DNA of 64,000 nucleotides from Rana temporaria (taxonomy: Eukaryota > Chordata > Amphibia > Anura > Ranidae), in NCBI RefSeq assembly GCF_905171775.1, contig NC_053491.1, forward strand, positions 334,075,952 through 334,139,951, written 5' to 3'. Made by a program: the position numbers and the translations under genes. The stretch's first letter is position 1, and each line of letters begins with the position of its first letter. Positions 9,575 through 21,030 of this stretch are shown here, one piece after another. Under the pieces are notes generated by a model. It worked only from the letters and a program-made list of their open reading frames with translations, did not search any database and was not told where the DNA came from.

Positions 9575-10905
9575 GCCTGAATTACCCAATAGAAATGGAA
9601 AGAAGTATTTGGACTGCCGTACTTCCGAAAAAAAAAACGTTTGCTTGCCTTTATTGGTAAAAATAGGATAAAAAGCACTACAAGCCACAGCAAAAATAGG
9701 ACTCACAGCTGACGTGTTTCGCACTAATGCTTAGTGCTTAGTCATATGACTAAGCATTAGTGCGAAACGTCTCAGCTGTGTGTCCTATTTTTGCTGTGGC
9801 TTGTAGTGCTTTTTATCCTATTTTTACTGCAGCACTGCCCCCGAAGGGGCTGCTGGTTTGTTTTGGGTGGCATGTTACCTCGTGTTTCTCTGATGTCTAG
9901 CGGTGATTGGTAAAAGTTGTAGTAATGGAATGTCTTTTTCTGTGCTCTTTATTACCCAGCCGGGTAAAAACAATAAAACTTGGTGAAGAATAGAAGTTCA
10001 GAAGAAATGAAGATAGCGGATCCAGATGTCAGTAATAGGGAAACAGTCCTTCTCCCACGTTTAATTTCTCCTTCAGCACTCCAGCCTGAGTGAGTATAGC
10101 ACACCTGGACAGGCCTCTCTCACCAGCCTGGCAGCCAGAATGTCACTCGAACCTTAGGAAAAAAGTCTCTGCCACAGACCCTTCTGGTAAATGAACAGCG
10201 GAGATAATCCTCCTTAGCAGACTTGGCACCTGGATCTCCTTTTGGTAGTTTTGAATTAGGGTACCGACTGATAAGCGGCCAACGTCCAGCCCCTCAGTGT
10301 CCAGTTCCCCTGGTCCCCAATGGATAGTCAGGGCCCTATCGGAACACCAGCATCTCTTGGCACCCCTCAGGCAGACTGTCCACCGCACGGCCTCCTCCAA
10401 CTGGACGGACGACCCAGGACCTTCTTAGATGGGACCCAGTCAATTACTGAGTCCCCAAGCGGGAGATCAATTTCTCAGGGCCAACGTGGTCCCGAAGCCA
10501 GGATCCTTGCATTGCACGCGCAACCCCGGCCCAGAATGCCATTCGCCAGGGCGGTGTGGAGTGGCTACCCTAAAGGCCACACGAGGAGAGACACAGAAAA
10601 ATGGCGTCTGCCTCATAAATACTCTCTCCCAGCATGCACTGCGAGGCCAAACCTTCCTGATAGGCTGCTGGGCAAGAGCACCCAATCTTTGACTCCACTG
10701 TTGCCACCTGTCGCCCTGGGGTGAGATCAGCACCCCAGAAACAACAGAATGGACCCACAGCACAGCCAAAGCTGAGACAGAGACCCAAATTTGAACAAAT
10801 CAACATGGTCAGAGTTGACTAACTCTCCGACCCCCTCAATTACCAATAAAGGCAACCAAAAGTTTTTTTTCGGAAGTGTGGCTGCCCAATTACTTCTTTC
10901 CATTT
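9575..10905. mobile_element. Composite repeat with inverted flanking blocks
   Basis: A block at 9575-9660 (GAAATGGAAAGAAGTA, then ACTTCCG and TTGCCTTTATTGGTAA) recurs inverted at 10838-10905. Between them lie the palindrome 9655-9826 and a roughly 1-kb LTR-like segment (9830-10830) homologous to 61998-62995. This may be a Penelope-like element with terminal repeats in both orientations or a nested set of insertions. I cannot decide by eye. Confidence 0.4.
9655..9826. repeat. Near-perfect 170-bp palindrome with hammerhead-like motifs in both arms
   Basis: Arms of about 80 bp beginning GTAAAAATAGGATAAAAAGC and ending in its complement meet near 9740. Each arm carries GCACTAAGCATTAGTGC-type stem sequence followed by GAAAC and GTC. 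The core upstream (ATGACTA) departs from CUGANGA, so these motifs are probably degenerate hammerheads. Confidence 0.7.
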
Positions 10906-10935
10906 CTTCTCTCTGCATTGCCAGCACCTGTGGCT

Positions 10936-12185
10936 TCTGAGAGGAGACTAATTACCAAGCATATTCACCTGGAGCAGTTACTCCCTTTTCCTATCTGAAT
11001 TGCCCAATACATAGCAGAATTTCAGGAATACATACTAGTGATGTAATGTGATCATACCATGCATTCACTGAGGGCCAAATTCTGCTTGCAGCTGGTGAAC
11101 TTCTAAATAATGTCAGGTTAGTCTAAATAAAGATTACTAATGTATACTTACAGAAAATGCTGACCACAAGTATCTACATGTGATTAGCAAAATGCTTAGT
11201 AAGAAGCACAGGCATGTGTCTTGAGTTGGGATGAGTGGAGTCATTTTATCAAAACTGATTTTGCTGTGAAATGTCACAGAAATGGAAACTCTGAATTTGG
11301 GTTATCAAGCAATGCAGCTCTAAGTTTACTCTTTATTTAGAGGGTGTTTATTTTTGAGGGGGTTGGTTTAGTTAGTGTGATTTATCTTATTTATATTCAT
11401 TGTATTTGTGTGTTTATTTTTTTTATTGCTTTTTCATGTGTACGTCATGGATATTTGTGTACTGCTGCTTTGGGGCCCATTCAAACATATCCATTGTGGT
11501 ACATCGCTGCTTTCTTTACCAACACAGGGCTCTCTTCTGTCATTCGCTCAACTGATTAGCAGGTTCCAGCCATAAATCATTGGCAGGGGCCGCTGATTGG
11601 TTTGTGTGGTAGTGAAAGACAGCACAGCTGGTGCAGTGTGCATGCCCCCTACCCAGAACTACAATCATCACTACGTGATCCCGAACAATCCATGTACGTG
11701 ATCCAGGTCAAATTACAGGCATTCCAAGCAATGTCTTGCCCATCTTTGGTGAGATACTGGGGTGGAATACTACATGAAAAGGATTGCTGGAATGGGAAAT
11801 TGGCTGCTCATGGACAATACCAAACTGCTCCTCGGGTTTGGAGGAAATCTGGATTGCGGCATTGGCTTATGCTGCATCTCATGGACTGGGTCACACGCTT
11901 GTATGACTTATGTACAAAGGGGTATAGGTGAAATGGGGGAGCTAATAGGAATTTAGGTGTTTAAAAGCATAGTTATACCTAGATATCCATTATGAGAGAA
12001 AAAGGTGGCCTTTATTGACCTATTCTCCTGTAAAATACAAGCTACCTGGCTGTTATGCTGACCTTCATTCTTTACTACTGTTTTTTGTAATTCCTTTATT
12101 TAACCATAAGTTGCATTATACAAACCAAGACAGAGGTGTTGCATGATACAATTATGTACAGGTAAGTAGGCTGATATCATGTACA
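10936..12185. other. No gene recognised
   Basis: No coding exon or named repeat that I can support. Open frames here are short and lack domain signatures. Confidence 0.35.
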
Positions 12186-12420
12186 TCAGTGGTCATAAAC
12201 TCTGTCCTCAAGGCCCACTAACAGGCCAGGTTTTATGTATTACCTTGGGGAGATGCAGACTAGAATACTGCATTTACTGAGCAGCAAATGATTCCCCTGC
12301 AGTGTTGCCAACCATCCGTAGATTTACGGACAGCCAGTAAAAACAGGGCACTTTTCTCCTGTCCATGAAAGTCAGTGGCAGGAGAAAAGTGCCAGTAAAA
12401 ATCTCAGCGACCGGAATTTG
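12186..12420. repeat. hAT-like end fragments and a short hairpin
   Basis: CAGTGGTCATAAACTCTG (12186) looks like the left end of a hAT MITE lacking a matching right end. At 12345-12395 GGCACTTTTCTCCTG and CAGGAGAAAAGTGCC form an inverted repeat. No gene is seen. Confidence 0.35.
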
Positions 12421-12719
12421 GTGAGAACATATGACCCTCCCCCTAAGCCGAGCCTTCCTGCTAAGCCCAGCCCACCTGCCGTGCCACGCAACCAATGATG
12501 TGTCAGGCAGGGTTTGAGCGGGCGGATTTGAGGAGCCATGTGGTGGAGTGGACAGAGCAGCTGAAGCTGGCACGTATGGGAGTCGGTCGCTGCGCGTACT
12601 TGGCCTGGACCGGACCGGACTGGTGCAAGTTAACGGACCCCTGCCTTGCTGAGGCTGACTGAGCCTGGTGGTGTGGTGAGTGCACTCTCAGTTTCAGAGA
12701 AAAACTGAGACAAGCAGCC

Positions 12720-13262
12720 CGATGATATATCTGATGGTGGCAGGGGTCAGGGGATGATGTCTGATGGTGACAAACAGAGGATGATATGTCTGATGGTGAC
12801 AGGGTGTAATATGTCTGATGGTGACAGGGGGTAATATGTCTGATGGTGACGGGGGTGATATGATGGTGACAGGGGGTAATATGATGGTGACAGAGAGTAA
12901 TATGATGGTGACGGGGGTAATATGATGGTGACAGGGGGTAATATGTCTGATGGTGACAGGGGGTGATATGTCTGATGGTGACAGGGGGTAATATGTCTGA
13001 TGGTGACAGACAAGGTGATATATCTGATGGTGACAAACAGGGGATGATAAATCTGATGGTGGCAGGGGGTGATATGTCTGATGGTGGCAGGGGGTGATAT
13101 GTTTGATGGTGGCAGGGGGTGATATGTCTGATGGTGGCATGGGGTGATATGTGTGATGGTGGCAGGGGGCGATATATCTGATGGTGGCAGGGGGTGATAT
13201 GTGTGATGGTGGCAGGGGGTGATATATCTGATGGTGGCAGGGGGTGATATGTCTGATGGCAC
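12720..13262. repeat. 25-bp minisatellite (GATATGTCTGATGGTGACAG)
   Basis: About 21 imperfect units of roughly 25 bp, with GGTGAC variants in the left half and GGTGGC variants in the right half. The change of variant suggests block-wise expansion. Proline- and histidine-rich frames on the minus strand are repeat translations, not genes. Confidence 0.92.
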
Positions 13263-13534
13263 TAGGCTCCACTAATTAATTCTGTCCAGTGTGCATGGAG
13301 CAGTCTCCTGTCTGCCCCGCCCCCTCTGTGTGTCGGTTCTTCTCCCATAGGCGGTGTAATGAGAGGATTCTGAGTTGGCCGGAGCTGCTGCCAATCATCC
13401 CGTGCACTCCCAGAAATTTTCTCTGAGTGCCACCCTTCAAGTAAACAAAGATGCCACGTATGCCCCGCCCCCTGTAAAGTGCTTCTGCTCCCAGCGTGCC
13501 CGAGAAACAGGGATCTAATGGACAAGTACTGATT

Positions 13535-13745
13535 TATGGGGACACCTGCTGTGGGGGGGCTCTGATGGGGGACACCTGCTGTGGGGGGGCTCTGATGGGG
13601 GACACCTGCTGGGGGGGCTTTGATGGGGGACACCTGCTGGGAGGCTCTGATGGGGGACACCTGCTGTGGGGGGCTCTGATGGGGGACACCTGCTGGGGGG
13701 CACTCTGATGGGGGACACCTGCTGGGGGGGCTCTGATGGGGGACA
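13535..13745. repeat. About 27-30-bp minisatellite (GGGGGACACCTGCTG)
   Basis: Roughly seven units of GGGGACACCTGCTGTGGGGG plus GCTCTGAT with length variation in the G-run. It is unrelated in sequence to the array 270 bp upstream. Long frames on both strands through it are artefacts. Confidence 0.9.
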
Positions 13746-14066
13746 CTAATGAAGACTTCTTAGGAGAACATCTCTGTGTTTCAGTCATAGCTATAGAAAC
13801 GTGTAAAGGGGAGGAGTTAGTAAGATGACTACGCCCATGTGGGGGCGCCAGAAATATTTCTACACCCAGGCATCTGTGACCCTAGGATCGGCCCTACTCT
13901 TGACATCTAATTTAAGGGGAGGGGATTTTCTGGACATCTAATATTACAGATGCAACCTGCCCTTTTGAGGGCAATCTTAATGCTGATGCGTCCTACGATG
14001 AAATTGAATTTGACACCCTTGCTATATAGCATAATGTGGAAATTTAGAATAAATCCATGTGGTATA

Positions 14067-14368
14067 CAGTGGAACTTTGGATTACGAGCATAATCCGTTC
14101 CAGGAGAATGCTTGTAATCCAAAGCACTCTCATATCAAAGCGAGTTTCCCTAATGAAGTCAATGGAAACTAAGCTAATTCATTCCGCATTGACTTCTTTG
14201 GCATGCAATACCGCATGTGGCCAGAGGTGGGGGAGGGCCGGAGAAAACCATTCCGAGTGTCACCGACGACCCCGCACCTCTTGCCAAATGCGGTACTGAA
14301 AACAAAAAAAGCTGCTCGTCTTTCAAAATGTTCGTTAATCGCGTTACTCCTAAACCAAGGTTCCACTG
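14067..14368. mobile_element. Mariner/Tc1-type MITE with TA target duplication
   Basis: The left end CAGTGGAACTTTGG and right end CCAAGGTTCCACTG are inverted and flanked by TA (14065-14066 and 14369-14370). A truncated sister copy lies at 32737-32905. It is 302 bp with no transposase. Confidence 0.75.
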
Positions 14369-14374
14369 TATTAT

Positions 14375-14876
14375 TATACAGAGTAGTATCTATAGAGGGA
14401 GCAGTAATAGTCAAACAGACACAATTGTTCAACAGCGATTATCATACTGAAATTACAAAAATGGGTTCAGCTCATCCAAAGTATGACCACAGAGCTACAA
14501 AAGATACATGGCAACGTGTAGAAGATAAAAAATAAACCTTGTAACCTTCCTTAGGGCCCCCTACAACTCTGCGCCTTCTTGTGATTCACCATGGAATCAC
14601 TTGGTGGGTAAAGTGTTACAACATAGCAAGTAAAATAACAGATTTATGGATAAGAAGGAAAACACCCCTACTATAGACTTAGGTGGAGAGAGAGAAAAAA
14701 AGCAGACAGAAAAAAGAAAGAGGAGAGAAAGAGTTGAAGAGTGGATCTCAGGGAAAACCACACATCCCGAGGCCATACTATGATATAACCTTATGAAAGT
14801 AATACAAATCTGCCAAATCTCACAGGAAGATAGAATTCAACCAAGAAAGACCAGATACTCTTGAATTTCCAGACTG
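14375..14876. other. No gene recognised (A-rich)
   Basis: A purine-rich stretch (14690-14740) and otherwise unremarkable sequence. It may be the flank of an older repeat that continues past 22139, into which the Harbinger element inserted. Confidence 0.3.
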
Positions 14877-15048
14877 TATTGCCGCGTACACACCATCGTT
14901 TTCTGCGATGGAAAAATGCGACGCTTTATGTGCTTTAAAAAAACGTCATTTTTCAAACTTCAATTTGAACAACGACGTAGCATACACACCATCGCTTTTT
15001 CACAACGCTCTAGCACAGCGCAGTTCCGTCAATCACGCACGACGTCAC

Positions 15049-15054
15049 TATAAA
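15049..15054 (+). promoter_or_regulatory. TATA box of the Harbinger transposase gene
   Basis: TATAAA follows a CRE-like GACGTCA and lies about 300 bp upstream of the start codon. It is the only good TATA motif in the left subterminal region. Function is inferred from position. Confidence 0.45.
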
Positions 15055-15353
15055 GGGTCGTTTCCATGCGGAAGACGGCCTCTTTTGCTGATATCGTGTT
15101 GCTGCGTGTTAGTAAAAGTTTGGTGAGATACGATTCGTGATTTTCAGTGACTGTGCTTTAAATTTCGTTTTCTGTCGTACAGTTTGTCTATTTGTTGTCG
15201 GATCTGTGATACAGTGCTTGTACTAAGGACGTATTTGTTTAGGCATTACGTTTGGTGTGCACGGTGCTGTTTAGCAGGTCGTTCTTCAAAGGCCATTCTT
15301 TACTTCAGGGTGTAATTTTTAGTCTGATCTGATTTGACGACCGTTTTCTAGCC

Positions 15354-17220
15354 ATGTTGCGGGTACGAACTCGTCGCCGAGATCGTGCTGTGCTTGTTGT
15401 TAGGATGTGTGCTGCATCCCAGCGACGGTCCATGAACAGGGTGAGGAGGAGGTTGTGGACCAAGAACTGGTTGCTACGCAGGGACCAGTTCTCTCATATG
15501 CCTCTGCTGCGGGAGATCCGAGAAAATAACCCTGATGATTTCAGGAATTTTCTTAGGATGTCTGACCCCGTATTTCAGCAGCTTTTGGCTTTGGTGTCGC
15601 CATATATCACCAGGCAGGACACCGTTATGCGGGAAGCCATCACTGCTGAGCAGAGGCTAGTTGCTACGTTGCGCTACCTTGCAACAGGGAGAAGTCTGCA
15701 GGACTTGAAGTTCTCGACGGGCATCTCCCCCCAGGCTCTGGGCCTCATAATCCCTGAGACCTGTTCGGCCATCATTCAGGTTCTTCAGGAGGACTATGTT
15801 AAGGTAAGTGGTGTTCTTTCAATGGTCAAACTAATTCCCAAAAAAAAAAAAAAAAAAATACTTTTCTAATATGCTCAGAATGCTCACTTTGTCTCTATGT
15901 ATGCTGTTCTACACAATTAGTAAAGCCCTACATGTTTATTTAATTTAGCCAACCTGTCCATCATTCTATGTTGTGGGCAAACCCACCTAGCATAGTCCCT
16001 ATATTCCCGTTTATTTGTGGCCTCCATTGTAGTGCTGCATTTTGTGTGTCCCTATATCCCCGTTTATTTGTGGCCTCCATTGTAGTGCTGCATTTTGTGT
16101 GTCCCTATATCCCCGTTTATTTGTGGCCTCCATTGTAGTGCTGCATTTTGTGTGTCCCTATATCCCCGTTTATTTGTGGCCTCCATTGTCCAAACCCCCC
16201 CCCCCTAGATTTTTGAAATACATACTAATTATTTTTCTTATTTAGATATTTTTTGGGGTGTTGTTTCTCATCTCATCTTGAGCCCCACTCCCCCTAAATA
16301 TATTTTTTTCAACATCAGAGGGGGGTGATTAATATGCTTAATTGTTCACATGTTATTTTTTAATACTAACCTTTTTTGTGGAATTGTTGGTGGGATCCCT
16401 TGTAATTTTAGCTATATTCTGTTTAAAATCTTTGTTCTAATGTTTTTTATTTTTTCTTTCTATCCAGTTCCCCACCACGCCACAGGAATGGCAGACTGTG
16501 GCAGCGGACTTCTCCCAGCGTTGGAACTTTCCGAACTGTGGAGGAGCCATTGATGGCAAGCACATCCGCATTGTGCCCCCACCCCATAGTGGATCCCATT
16601 TCTTCAATTACAAGGGGTTCCACAGCGTTGTTTTGATGGCGGTGGTCTCTGCAAATTACGAGTTTTTGTACGTGGATGTTGGGAAAAATGGCCGGATGTC
16701 GGACGGCGGTGTCTTTGCGGAGACGGAGTTCGCACAACGGCTTCGGTTGGAGGACCTAGGATTGCCACCTGCGGAGGAGAACGAAGAGGGTCTGCCCTTC
16801 GTGTTTGTAGCAGATGAGGCTTTTGGTTTGGGTCCCCACCTCATGAGGCCATTTCCCGTACGCACCCTCACCCATGAGAGGAGGGTTTTTAATTATCGGC
16901 TGGCCAGGGCAAGACGTGTGGTAGAGAATGCCTTTGGAATCATGGCCAGCCGATTCAGATTGTTTTTAACAGCAATAAACATGGCGGAATACAAGTGGAA
17001 TTATATCATACTATCTTGTTGCATTTTGCACAATTTTTTGAAAAGAAATTCTCAAACGTACCTGACGGTATTGCCTGATGAGGCTGATCTTGTGGCTCCG
17101 GAGCCGGGACATCAGGCTAGCCATAGAGGCTTGGCCCCCCAAACCGCACGTGCAGTGCGTCAATCCTATGTGGACTATTTTATGGGGAGGGGGGCCATTG
17201 CAATGCCTGATCTTGTTTAA
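15354..17220 (+). CDS. PIF/Harbinger DDE transposase (HARBI1-like), two exons
   Basis: This encodes the nuclease that cuts and rejoins the transposon ends. Exons are 15354-15803 and 16468-17220, with an AAG|GTAAGT donor and a TATCCAG acceptor, in phase, giving 400 residues. Residues about 50-150 form a helical N-terminal region (ITAEQRLVATLRYLATG). The catalytic DDE_Tnp_4-type domain follows: GGAIDGKHIRI (D179), YVDVGKNGRMSDGGVF (D220), VADEAFGL (D266) and RRVVENAFGIMASRF (E303). Length is close to HARBI1 and Harbinger transposases (about 350-400 aa). All catalytic residues are present and no stop interrupts either exon. A poly(A) signal AATAAA overlaps the region just after the stop. The first ATG after the TATA box was taken as start, and Met27 is an alternative. 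The intron holds a 53-bp tandem repeat. The protein probably needs a Myb-like partner for end binding or nuclear import, as known for the superfamily. Confidence 0.88.
15991..16189. repeat. 53-bp tandem repeat in the transposase intron
   Basis: About 3.7 near-identical copies of a 53-bp unit beginning CCCTATATCCCCGTTTATTT. High identity between units implies recent amplification. Confidence 0.9.
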
Positions 17221-17474
17221 AAAAATAAATTTACTTTTTGTTTGATGAAACAGTGTTTATTTGTTTGATTTTAGTTATTTGTAAGTTTTGGGGGGTAATG
17301 TTTCTTTTTCGTAGGTTCTCATCCAGCCATGTGTTTGGGATGTACTAAATTCCCATGAGTGTTAAATCTTAATAACTCTACAAATATGCCTGAGTAATTG
17401 AATGAGTCTGCATTGATACCAATAACTACACACAAATTGTTTGGAGTCCAAAATGTTATTTATTTGTTACTTTT

Positions 17475-17745
17475 TTAGTTTTGATTAGTACAACAAATCA
17501 ATATTTTTATTTTTTTGGTCTTTTTTGATTATTACAAAATATAATATTTTTTTTTTGTTTTTTTGGTCTTTTTTGATTATTACAAAATATAATATAATTA
17601 TTTTATTTTTTTGGTCTTTTTTGATTATTACAAAATATAATATAATTTTTTTATTTTTTTGGTCTTTTTTGATTATTACAAAATATAATATAATTTTTTT
17701 ATTTTTTTGGTCTTTTTTGATTATTACAACATATAATTTTTTATT
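17475..17745. repeat. 48-bp AT-rich tandem repeat between convergent genes
   Basis: About five units of GGTCTTTTTTGATTATTACA plus AAATATAATATAA-T(n). The array lies exactly between the 3' ends of the transposase and Myb genes and may separate the two transcripts. Confidence 0.9.
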
Positions 17746-17794
17746 ATTTTTTTTTTTTTTTTAAATTCAAGGAAAAAAGAAAATACACCAAAAA

Positions 17795-19212
17795 TTAAAC
17801 CCTCCCCAAAACATTAATAAAATTTTTAAGCTGCCGTTCCAGCGTCTTTGCTTTGTGACGTATTTCACGGCAGGCCAGACGTATGTCCTCAACTTGGGCC
17901 CTGCAGGTGAGAACCTCGCCGATGAGGAGCTGGGCACTATACGTGTCCAGTCCCTGACCAGCCCGATTTCCTCCTGAAATGTGGAACCAAAACATGTGTT
18001 AAAAGATTGTATGCCTATATCTATATTCACAGAAAATGTGGTAGATGTTACTTTACCGGATGTTGAGGCAGGTTCCTCTTCCTCTACATCCCTCGGGGGT
18101 GTGGCTTGATTGGCTTGTGCCTCCTGCCTTTGTGCTTCATTGTGCCCTACAAGATTGAAGAAAGGGAAAACATGAGGTTCAACCATTTACGAGCGGCATG
18201 AAATGACACCCAAAAAATAAGAAATGCTAAACAAAAGGTCACTATTGTTGATTTTTAAACAATTATCAATAAAATAGACCAATATTTAATCCATTCACAA
18301 AGTAATGTCAAATCAGTTAACACAATTTTTAAGTTTAGATATGTAAGCTAAACAAGTCTCCCCTGGATCTGCTCACCCCTGTGTGTGACCCAACATAGGT
18401 TGTGATTGTGACAAACAATTGTGCTACTGAGTACACATGTTCAATAAAAAAAGGAGTAGCAAACGCTCCTTTTTGTGAATCTCAAGGTATTTACGTTTCT
18501 TCTAAAATAAGCTGAAACACATTTCCATCTATTCCAGAATTGAATACACCTTTTTTTTAAGCCCCAAAAATGTCACAACTTTCATATTTGTGTCGACTAA
18601 TTGGTCATAGGAGTCGTCGTTCATTCGCCCACAATTCCTAAATTTACGATTTTTGTTCAGATACAGTGCTTCAACTCCCCTTTGCACATGCAAACTAGGC
18701 ATGATGCCATTTCTCATTAATATGGTCTTGGATTATTGAAAGTCACCGAATGAACGACGACTACGACGACTGCATCATGCGTCCACATTCATAATATTCA
18801 TTTTATGGTCAACCTGGCCCCAAAAAAAAAATGGCACAAAGAACACACCAAAATAATTAAATACACATGGAAAAAACTTACTTCTTCTTCGAATCACCTT
18901 ATTAATTCTGTAAAGTTGGTGGGGTTCCCTTTTTTTTAAATCCGACCACCTTTTGCGCAGGTGCTCTCTGCTCCTGGTTTTCCCAAACTTCCGCTGGAGC
19001 CTACGGATGACCTTCTCCATAATTTTGGCTTTAACTTTATTGGGATGCATGTAGGGGCCATGCTTGGCATCATAGTCCTCCCTCCTCAATATGGTGACCA
19101 TCTCCACCATTTCATTAAAGCTCATGTTGGAGGCTCTGCAGCGGAATCTGCGGCGTGTTTGGGCCTGGCCTGCCTCCTGGCTAGAGCTAGAATACACCTC
19201 CATGTTGTCCAT
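17795..19212 (-). CDS. Myb/SANT-like DNA-binding protein of the Harbinger element, three exons
   Basis: On the minus strand the exons are 19212-18882, 18146-18057 and 17973-17795 (GTAAGT/TGTAG and GTAAAG/TTCAG borders). They join in frame to give 199 residues. Residues about 29-110 (MSFNEMVEMVTILRRED, KVKAKIMEKVIRRLQRKFGK, EHLRKRWSDLKKRE) are a basic tri-helical Myb/SANT-like domain of the NAIF1/Harbinger-partner type. An acidic Ser/Pro/Glu-rich linker (VEEEEPASTS) follows, then a helical C-terminus (AQVEDIRLACREIRHKAK) that could mediate dimer or transposase contact. In characterised Harbinger systems the Myb-like protein brings transposase to the nucleus and the transposon ends. The gene is convergent with the transposase and divergent from the MADF gene. 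Splicing is inferred by eye, but frame continuity over three exons is strong support. Confidence 0.75.
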
Positions 19213-19510
19213 CTTTTCTCACTCACCAAACGACAGAGAAGGGGCGTGGAAAGGACGATACCGAACGTCAGGGGCGGGGTGTCGTGCGGAGCGTCACGCG
19301 TGCGTAGTGTAAAAGGGATGGGACGTGTTTGGAAACGGCCTGCATAGTCTGTGGAAGAAGTCGTAATTCCCGATCTTTACTAACGACGAGACGTAAGTTT
19401 TTAATTCCGACTTTATTATAGTGAATAGGGAATGAGTTTGTGGGCTAGTTAGGGGAAGTAAGCTAGTGCCTTTAATTACATTATTGTTTTGGCTTCTGTT
19501 TCATGTGCAG
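19213..19510. promoter_or_regulatory. Shared divergent promoter of the Myb and MADF genes, with a 5' non-coding exon
   Basis: Only about 300 bp separate the two start codons. A TATA-like GTAAAAGG (about 19309) could serve the plus-strand gene. A donor ACGAGAC|GTAAGT (19392/19393) and acceptor CATGTGCAG (19510) suggest a small intron in its 5' UTR. The region is GC-rich with CACGCGTGCG motifs. Confidence 0.4.
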
Positions 19511-19515
19511 AAAGA

Positions 19516-20992
19516 ATGGATGCCTTCAAGGATGCGGACTTCCTGACAGAATTCATCCAAAAATGGAAGGAACATCCAGTTCTGTGGCAAACCAAAAGCA
19601 CACTAAATAAAAACAAAGATGCCAGGGAGAAAGCTAGACAGAGCATGCTTGTTTTTTTGAAAACAAGGGTCCCCAACGCCACAACAGCCACTGTGAAAAA
19701 TAAAATCAATTCCATCAGGGGCACCTACAGGGCCCAACGGGTCCAAGTCCTGGCCTCAATGAGGTCTGGGGCTGCAGCTGACTCCATATACAAACCAACT
19801 CTGTGGTACTATAGTCAGCTGCAGTTCCTGGACGACCACATTGAGACCAGGACATCCATGTCTACCCTTCCCCCAAGAGGTAGCTCCCAGCTTCCCAGCA
19901 GCCAATCCTCCAGTGTTCCCTGCAGACAGGAGCAGACAAGCTCGGAGGAAGAGGAAGAGTTCCTGGAGGACCCCAATTGTGAGCCGTGGAGAATGGTATG
20001 TGTTTTTTGTTTGAATTTAGTTAGTATATGACAAGTATAGTAATAATGGTAAATGTATGTTACTATTGTTATAAATTCTATGTGAATCTCGTAAGTTTAG
20101 GGATAGGATCAATAGTCAGTAGTGGGAAAACATGATGGGGTCAAAATGGGCAAATTAATAATGTTGATGAAGGAGTGGGTGGCATTTTCTGATAGGCCAG
20201 TAGGGGGGGAGTAACGCAATACACCTGCAAGGGGTCCCAGATGGAAGACACCCTTTTTGAGTACTATCTAGTTGACACTAAATTGATTAAATGAATTTTT
20301 GGGGAAAAGGCCACTTATTTACTAAATTAGGCATGCAACAACCCACATAATTCCAGGGGGACCATGTCTGAAGGTGTTTAAGGGGCCACATAATTAAGGA
20401 TGGCGACCCTGTGTGTAATATATATTGACATTCAATTTGCATCACTCATGATTGTAAAAATGTGTGTGATTAATGACAAACACAAATAACATATGTTCCT
20501 TTTTTTCATACACAGGCAGACCCAAGCCAGGAAGAGCCAGGGAGCCAGGAACAGCCAGGGCCCACAGGGAGCCAGGAAGAGACAGGGCCCACAGGGAGCC
20601 AGGAGGAGCCAGGGCCAACTGCAAGGCAGGAGGTGGCAGAGCCCACTGGGAGCCAGGAGGTGGCAGGCCCCAGTGGGACCCAGGAGGCACGCCGGCGGGA
20701 TACCATCTCCCGGATCCCTCCATTCCGCAATCCCAATAAACGGCTCAGGAGTATGCGACAAATGGAGGAGGAGACCCAGGGCCTGCTTCGCCAAGCTACT
20801 GCAGCCATCCGAGAGCCACCCAGTGAAGTTGAGGGGTTCGCAGCGCTCATTGCAGCCAAGATGTACAATCTGGAGCAGAGCCAGCGTGTGCGCTGCGAAC
20901 TCCTCATCTTCCAAGCCATAACCATGGCATCCCTGGGGCAGCTCGATGACGACACCCACATTGTGCGGATTGCTCCTCCTGTCCTTGCTGCT

Positions 20993-21030
<38 letters not shown>

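Noticed and set aside
12694..13272. Pro/His-rich open frames of 170-190 residues on the minus strand
   Set aside because: They are translations of the 25-bp minisatellite in each frame, with no unique sequence or domain.
17525..17764. Open frame of repeated Ile/Thr/Lys/Tyr and Phe-rich units
   Set aside because: Translation of the 48-bp AT-rich tandem repeat.
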